Assembly (NCBI GenBank): GCA_964017195.1
Contig: OZ024889.1
Span: 63,865,858-63,929,857, forward strand
DNA: 64,000 nt
Reading direction: 5' to 3'
Source: Siderastrea radians
Lineage: Eukaryota; Cnidaria; Anthozoa; Scleractinia; Rhizangiidae
Shown here: positions 60,118 through 64,000 of the stretch, one piece after another
Numbering within the stretch: the first letter of the stretch is position 1
Layout: every line of letters starts with the position of its first letter
Made by a program: the position numbers and the translations under genes
The notes under the pieces: generated by a model
Database searches by the model: none
What the model was told of the DNA's origin: nothing
What the model saw: only the letters and a program-made list of their open reading frames with translations

Positions 60118-63100
60118 ATGGCAGCTGCAACAGAGTACACCGAAGAGCAACTGAACTATTTCAAAATTTGCTTTGTCACTACTGATGTGTTGGGCGAGGG
60201 GCTGCGTACAATCTTCAAACAAGAATGGGACGCTTGCTATAAGCCCTCGTACGGGGAATGGAAAGATGAGCCAAGGAATGGGCTGGACTTCTATCACAGG
60301 GAGTGGTCGAAGGCCGACAAACGAGAAAAAGATCTCTTGAAAGCCATGGTTAATGGAGATAGAGCCAAATGGGATTGCTCCATGCTGTTTTATGCCATCC
60401 TTAACTCAGACTGCATCAGGAGCGGCCTTAACGCAGAAACCAGGACAAATGTAGATGACCTTAGGAAGTTTCGTAATGAAGCGTTTGCTCATATGCCACC
60501 AGGCCATCTCTCGGGCCAAGAGTTTCAAAATGCCATTGTAAAAATTGATAATGCATTTCACACACTCGGTCTCTCCAGAGTGAAGATTCAAGAAATCAGG
60601 AATCAGAGAAGCTTTCCCACGGAGGAGTTAAAGAAAGTGTTGAGAGAAGTTGACGACCTGAAACAGAAACTGCAAGAACAAGGAGAACAAAGACAGGTCC
60701 CTGAAGACCAGTTACTCAATGAAGTTTCGCCATTTTGCATCCTCCCTCCAAAGCCTTCCCATGACGTTGCATGTCGAGATAATGAGGTGGCTAGGATAAC
60801 TCAACAGCTTAAAGAGCTCAAAGAAGCCAACAAAAGCCGCTTGAGTTATTTATACATCTCAGGAAATCCTGGAAGTGGCAAATCGCAGCTGGCTGGCCTC
60901 ATCGCGAAGCGATTCTTTGAGGAAGTCAAAGAAATTCCATGTGCCACTGCATTTGTGATGACCCTAAACGCTGAAAGTCTAGACACACTTCTGGAATCGT
61001 ATGTCTCCTTCGCTCGCCACCTCAAGTGTCTGGAGTGTGCCGTTACAAGCATCCACAATTCCAAGGATTTGAAAACAGAGGAGAAGATCGCCAATCTCAA
61101 GACGTTAATCAGCATAAAAGTAGAGCTCTTCACATCGTGGCTACTGATAGTTGACAATGTCACAAGCGTATCTCGTGTGCATGCTTATTTCCCAGAGTCT
61201 GGAAACGAGCAGTGCCTCAGAGGCCAAATAGTAATCACAACACAGGATGCAGCATCTATCCCTTCAACAAACTCTTTCATCAAACACATTTCAGTAAGCA
61301 AGGGTATGGAGCCTGGCGAGGCTTGCTCCTTACTAGCCATGCTTTCTGGTGTCGTTGACAGGGATGCGGAAAAAGCCGTTGCACAGAATCTAGACCATCA
61401 ACCTCTTGCCTTAGCAGGCGCCGCCACCTTTGTAAGAGAAGTTCGGCAGAATAAATCAACCTCAAATTTTAGCTGGACCGACTACCTAGAGAAGCTAGAA
61501 AAAGGCCAGCAAGCTGCTACTGAGACGATTCTTTCCGAGACTAACTCTAGCTATCCAAAGTCCATGACAGCAGCTATTACACTTGCCGTGGTAAAAATGA
61601 TGTCGTCCGACAGAGTTTTAAATCACACATTTAGGCTCATTGCCCTCTGTGCAGAACAACCGATAAGCCTTGAAATTGCTACTCACTACGTTTTGAATGC
61701 AGATAAGGAACTGAAGGATGAGAATATGATTCATATGAAGATTCAAAGAAGCTCACTGCTGCTACTTGATGAAGATGAAAGTGAAGTCTACATTCGCGTG
61801 CATCAGGTTGTGCATGATGTCATCAAAACTGTTACTAAAAATTATCTAGAGAGTCAACGCCTGGAAGTGTTAGATAGAACCATTAAATCATTTAATCAGT
61901 TCATAGATGATAAACTACCAAAGAACTTTGACGACCTAGATTCTCTTGCTATCAGCAGACACATAGATGGACATTTAAAATCCATAATTATGGAAATTGA
62001 AAATATATTCAGTCAACACGACTTATCTCAATTTATCAAAAATCAAAAGCTAAATATTAGATATTATTTCGATTATTTTGTCAAGTTTGGCAGAGTCTGT
62101 AATACTTATTGTAACTTCAACGCAGCCCAAAAGTATGGTAACTTAGCATTAGAATTAATTCGGGAAAGTGGTGTATTTGACGACGCAGATGGTGCAAAAG
62201 TCAGTTCTCTCATGGGCATTGTTCTTGAAAATTTGAGGGAACTTTACCAGGCAAAAGAGTATCATGAACGTGCCCTGACCATTTGGCTACAAAAGCCTGG
62301 ACTTCATGATGTTTTTGTCGCAAGATCTTACAATAGCTTAGCTCTTTTGCTGAGAGGGCTAGACGACCTCAAACAGGCAAAGGAGTATCATGAACGTGCC
62401 CTAAACATTTGGCAACAAAAGCTTGGATCTCAGCATGCTGACGTCGCAACTTCATACCATAACTTGGCGCTTGTACTTCGCGACCAAGGCGACCTGAAGC
62501 TGGCGAAGGAGCATCATGAGCGCGCCCTGGCCATTCGGCTACAAAACCTTGGATCTCAGCATGCTGACGTTGCAACTTCTTACAATAACTTGGCGCTTGT
62601 ACTTTGCGACCAAGGCAACCTGAAGCAGGCAAAGGAGTACAATGAACGTGCCCTCGCTATTCGGCTACAAAGGCTTGGAGATCGACATATTGATGTCGCA
62701 ACGTGTTACCGCTGGGCTTGTGTTCTTCCTTACCTTCGTGATCAAGGCGACCTGGAGAACGCAAAGGAGTATCACGAACATGCCCTGGCCATTCGGCTAC
62801 AAAACCTTGGTCCTCATCATGTTGATGTCGCAACTTCTTACCTCCAATTGGCTTGTGTTCGTCGTCACCTAGACGACCTGGAGAACGCCAAGGAGTATGT
62901 TGAACGTGCCCTGGCCATTCGGCTACAAACTCTTGGACCTCACCATGTTGATGTCGCAAGAACTTACAGTAACTTAGCTGTTGTACTCCATGAGCAAGGC
63001 GATCTGAAGCAGGCAATGGAATATCATGAACGTGCTCTGGCCATTAAGCTACAAAGGCTTGGACCCCATGATGTTAGTGTCGCAACTTCTTACCATGGCA

Positions 63101-64000
63101 TTGCTCTTGTACTCCATAAACTAGGTGACCTGAAACGGGCAAAGGAGCACCATGAACGAGCTCTGGGCATTCGTTTAGAAAAGCTTGGAGCGTATCATAT
63201 TGACGTCGCAAGAACTTACAGTAACTTAGCTCTTGTACTCCATAATCAAGGCGATCTGAAGCAGGCAATGGAATATCATGAACGTGCTCTGGCCATTAAG
63301 CTACAAAGGCTTGGACCCCATGATGTTAGTGTCGCAACTTCTTACCATGGCATTGCTCTTGTACTCCATGAACTAGGTGACCCGAAACGGGCAAAGGAGC
63401 ACCTTGAACGTGCCCTGGCCATTGAGCTACAAAAGCTTGGACCTCATCATGTTGATGTCGCAAGAACCTACAGTATCTTAGCTCTTGTACTCTGTGATCT
63501 AGGTGACCTGAAGCAGGCAAAGGAGCATCATGAACGAGCTCTGGGCATTCGTTTAGAAAAGCTTGGAGCGTATCATATTGACGTCGCAAGAACTTACAGT
63601 AACTTAGCTCTTGTACTCCGTAAGGAAGGCGATCTGGAGCAGGCAAAGCAGGGTTGCCTACGCACTCTGGCTATTCGTTTAGAAAAGCTTGGACCTCATC
63701 ATCTCGATGTCGCAACTTCGTACAAAAACTTAGGTGCTGTACTCAGTGATCTAGGTGAACTGAAGCAGGCAATGGAGTGTTATGAACGTGCCGTGGCCAT
63801 TCAGATACAAGAGCTCGGGCCTCATCATGCTGAAGTTGGAATTTCTTACAATGGCTTAGCTGTTTTACTCCTTAAGCAAGGCAACGTGGAGCAAGCGAAG
63901 GAGTATTTTGATCGCGGACTGTCCATTTTAATTAAAACGCTCGGACCTGATCATCCTCATGTCTCCACTGTTCAGCATAACTTGGCTCTACTACGTGAGG
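60118..64000 (+). CDS. HEPN-NB-ARC-TPR protein (NLR/STAND-like), 3' end outside the window
   Basis: ATG 60118 lies 27 bp after a splice acceptor (TTTTCTTCAG, ~60091) and the frame stays open for 1294 codons. Residues ~1-145 form a DZIP3-like HEPN domain (EQLNYFKICFVTTDVL; WDCSMLFYAIL; LRKFRNEAFAHMPPGHLSG) with an RNxxxxH motif near 117-123. A coiled coil (~165-190) leads to an NB-ARC ATPase: P-loop GNPGSGKS (249-256), Walker B WLLIVDNV (~340), and HQPLALAG (~428). From ~700 come about 14 TPR units of 42 residues ([20 protein letters not shown] pattern). STAND proteins of this layout are expanded in corals and are thought to act as innate immune sensors; ligand binding by TPRs is inferred. Confidence 0.92.
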   Translation, partial: MAAATEYTEEQLNYFKICFVTTDVLGEGLRTIFKQEWDACYKPSYGEWKDEPRNGLDFYHREWSKADKREKDLLKAMVNGDRAKWDCSMLFYAILNSDCIRSGLNAETRTNVDDLRKFRNEAFAHMPPGHLSGQEFQNAIVKIDNAFHTLGLSRVKIQEIRNQRSFPTEELKKVLREVDDLKQKLQEQGEQRQVPEDQLLNEVSPFCILPPKPSHDVACRDNEVARITQQLKELKEANKSRLSYLYISGNPGSGKSQLAGLIAKRFFEEVKEIPCATAFVMTLNAESLDTLLESYVSFARHLKCLECAVTSIHNSKDLKTEEKIANLKTLISIKVELFTSWLLIVDNVTSVSRVHAYFPESGNEQCLRGQIVITTQDAASIPSTNSFIKHISVSKGMEPGEACSLLAMLSGVVDRDAEKAVAQNLDHQPLALAGAATFVREVRQNKSTSNFSWTDYLEKLEKGQQAATETILSETNSSYPKSMTAAITLAVVKMMSSDRVLNHTFRLIALCAEQPISLEIATHYVLNADKELKDENMIHMKIQRSSLLLLDEDESEVYIRVHQVVHDVIKTVTKNYLESQRLEVLDRTIKSFNQFIDDKLPKNFDDLDSLAISRHIDGHLKSIIMEIENIFSQHDLSQFIKNQKLNIRYYFDYFVKFGRVCNTYCNFNAAQKYGNLALELIRESGVFDDADGAKVSSLMGIVLENLRELYQAKEYHERALTIWLQKPGLHDVFVARSYNSLALLLRGLDDLKQAKEYHERALNIWQQKLGSQHADVATSYHNLALVLRDQGDLKLAKEHHERALAIRLQNLGSQHADVATSYNNLALVLCDQGNLKQAKEYNERALAIRLQRLGDRHIDVATCYRWACVLPYLRDQGDLENAKEYHEHALAIRLQNLGPHHVDVATSYLQLACVRRHLDDLENAKEYVERALAIRLQTLGPHHVDVARTYSNLAVVLHEQGDLKQAMEYHERALAIKLQRLGPHDVSVATSYHGIALVLHKLGDLKRAKEHHERALGIRLEKLGAYHIDVARTYSNLALVLHNQGDLKQAMEYHERALAIKLQRLGPHDVSVATSYHGIALVLHELGDPKRAKEHLERALAIELQKLGPHHVDVARTYSILALVLCDLGDLKQAKEHHERALGIRLEKLGAYHIDVARTYSNLALVLRKEGDLEQAKQGCLRTLAIRLEKLGPHHLDVATSYKNLGAVLSDLGELKQAMECYERAVAIQIQELGPHHAEVGISYNGLAVLLLKQGNVEQAKEYFDRGLSILIKTLGPDHPHVSTVQHNLALLRE
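62938..63441 (+). repeat. recent duplication of a two-TPR (252 bp) block within the NLR-like gene
   Basis: The block GCAATGGAATATCATGAACG through CTTACCATGGCATTGCTCTT appears twice 252 bp apart with only a few differences. It is exactly six 42-bp thirds, i.e. two TPRs, so the frame is preserved. Another partial match (GAACGAGCTCTGGGCATTCG) follows at ~63532. Confidence 0.85.

Noticed and set aside
62369..63646. Minus-strand frames of 87-119 codons at the right edge
   Set aside because: They are antisense readings of the TPR repeats and inherit their periodicity.

Overview
The window is animal nuclear DNA, most likely from an anthozoan cnidarian such as a coral. This is inferred from its gene families (a CABIT-domain exon, a P2X7-like acidic exon, an intron-free class A GPCR, a Ras-like GTPase, a HEPN/NB-ARC/TPR receptor) and from dense MITEs, foldback elements and a LINE. 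No search could be run, so the host is not certain.

The dominant object is a complete 23.1 kb Polinton/Maverick element of the adintovirus type (7600-30678). It has about 277 bp terminal inverted repeats and a perfect 6 bp target duplication, ACCGTA. Its gene set is protein-primed-type DNA polymerase B, a chromodomain integrase, double-jelly-roll major capsid protein, three penton-like proteins, adenain-type protease, packaging ATPase, a phospholipase A2-like virion protein, a conserved two-helix membrane protein and several tiny arginine-rich core proteins. Most genes lie on the minus strand, tightly packed. Three plus-strand genes are exceptions: a small acidic protein opposite polB, and a two-gene cassette carrying a SLOG/DprA-like Rossmann protein. 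A tRNA-like gene with intact A and B boxes sits between protease and ATPase. Many minus-strand units have a TATAAA-type box 25-45 bp before the chosen ATG, and several small basic proteins share a QRGG-X motif that fits cleavage by the element's own protease. The copy is damaged: ATPase is frameshifted, one penton has a premature stop, and a conserved small gene is split between two frames. Scrambled antisense fragments of a second polB lie in the left end, and the right end holds duplicated segments and an internal copy of the terminal repeat.

The element interrupts an acidic exon (7499-7599 plus 30685 onward) whose reading frame is continuous if one target copy is removed. A GPCR runs toward it from the right.

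Left flank (1-7598): 5' exon of a CABIT protein on the minus strand at the window edge, a 1644 bp tandem duplication, and a 1.9 kb foldback element. Right flank (30679-64000): GPCR; a long gene-poor stretch with a ~200 bp tandem repeat; two exons of an atypical Ras-like GTPase; a TPR fragment; a pogo-like DNA transposon containing a truncated LINE; three head-to-tail copies of a 2.4 kb repeat, two of which carry a hAT-type MITE while the third shows the empty site; a decayed hAT transposase; two more foldback/MITE elements; and finally the first 1294 codons of a HEPN-NB-ARC-TPR (NLR-like) protein running off the right edge.
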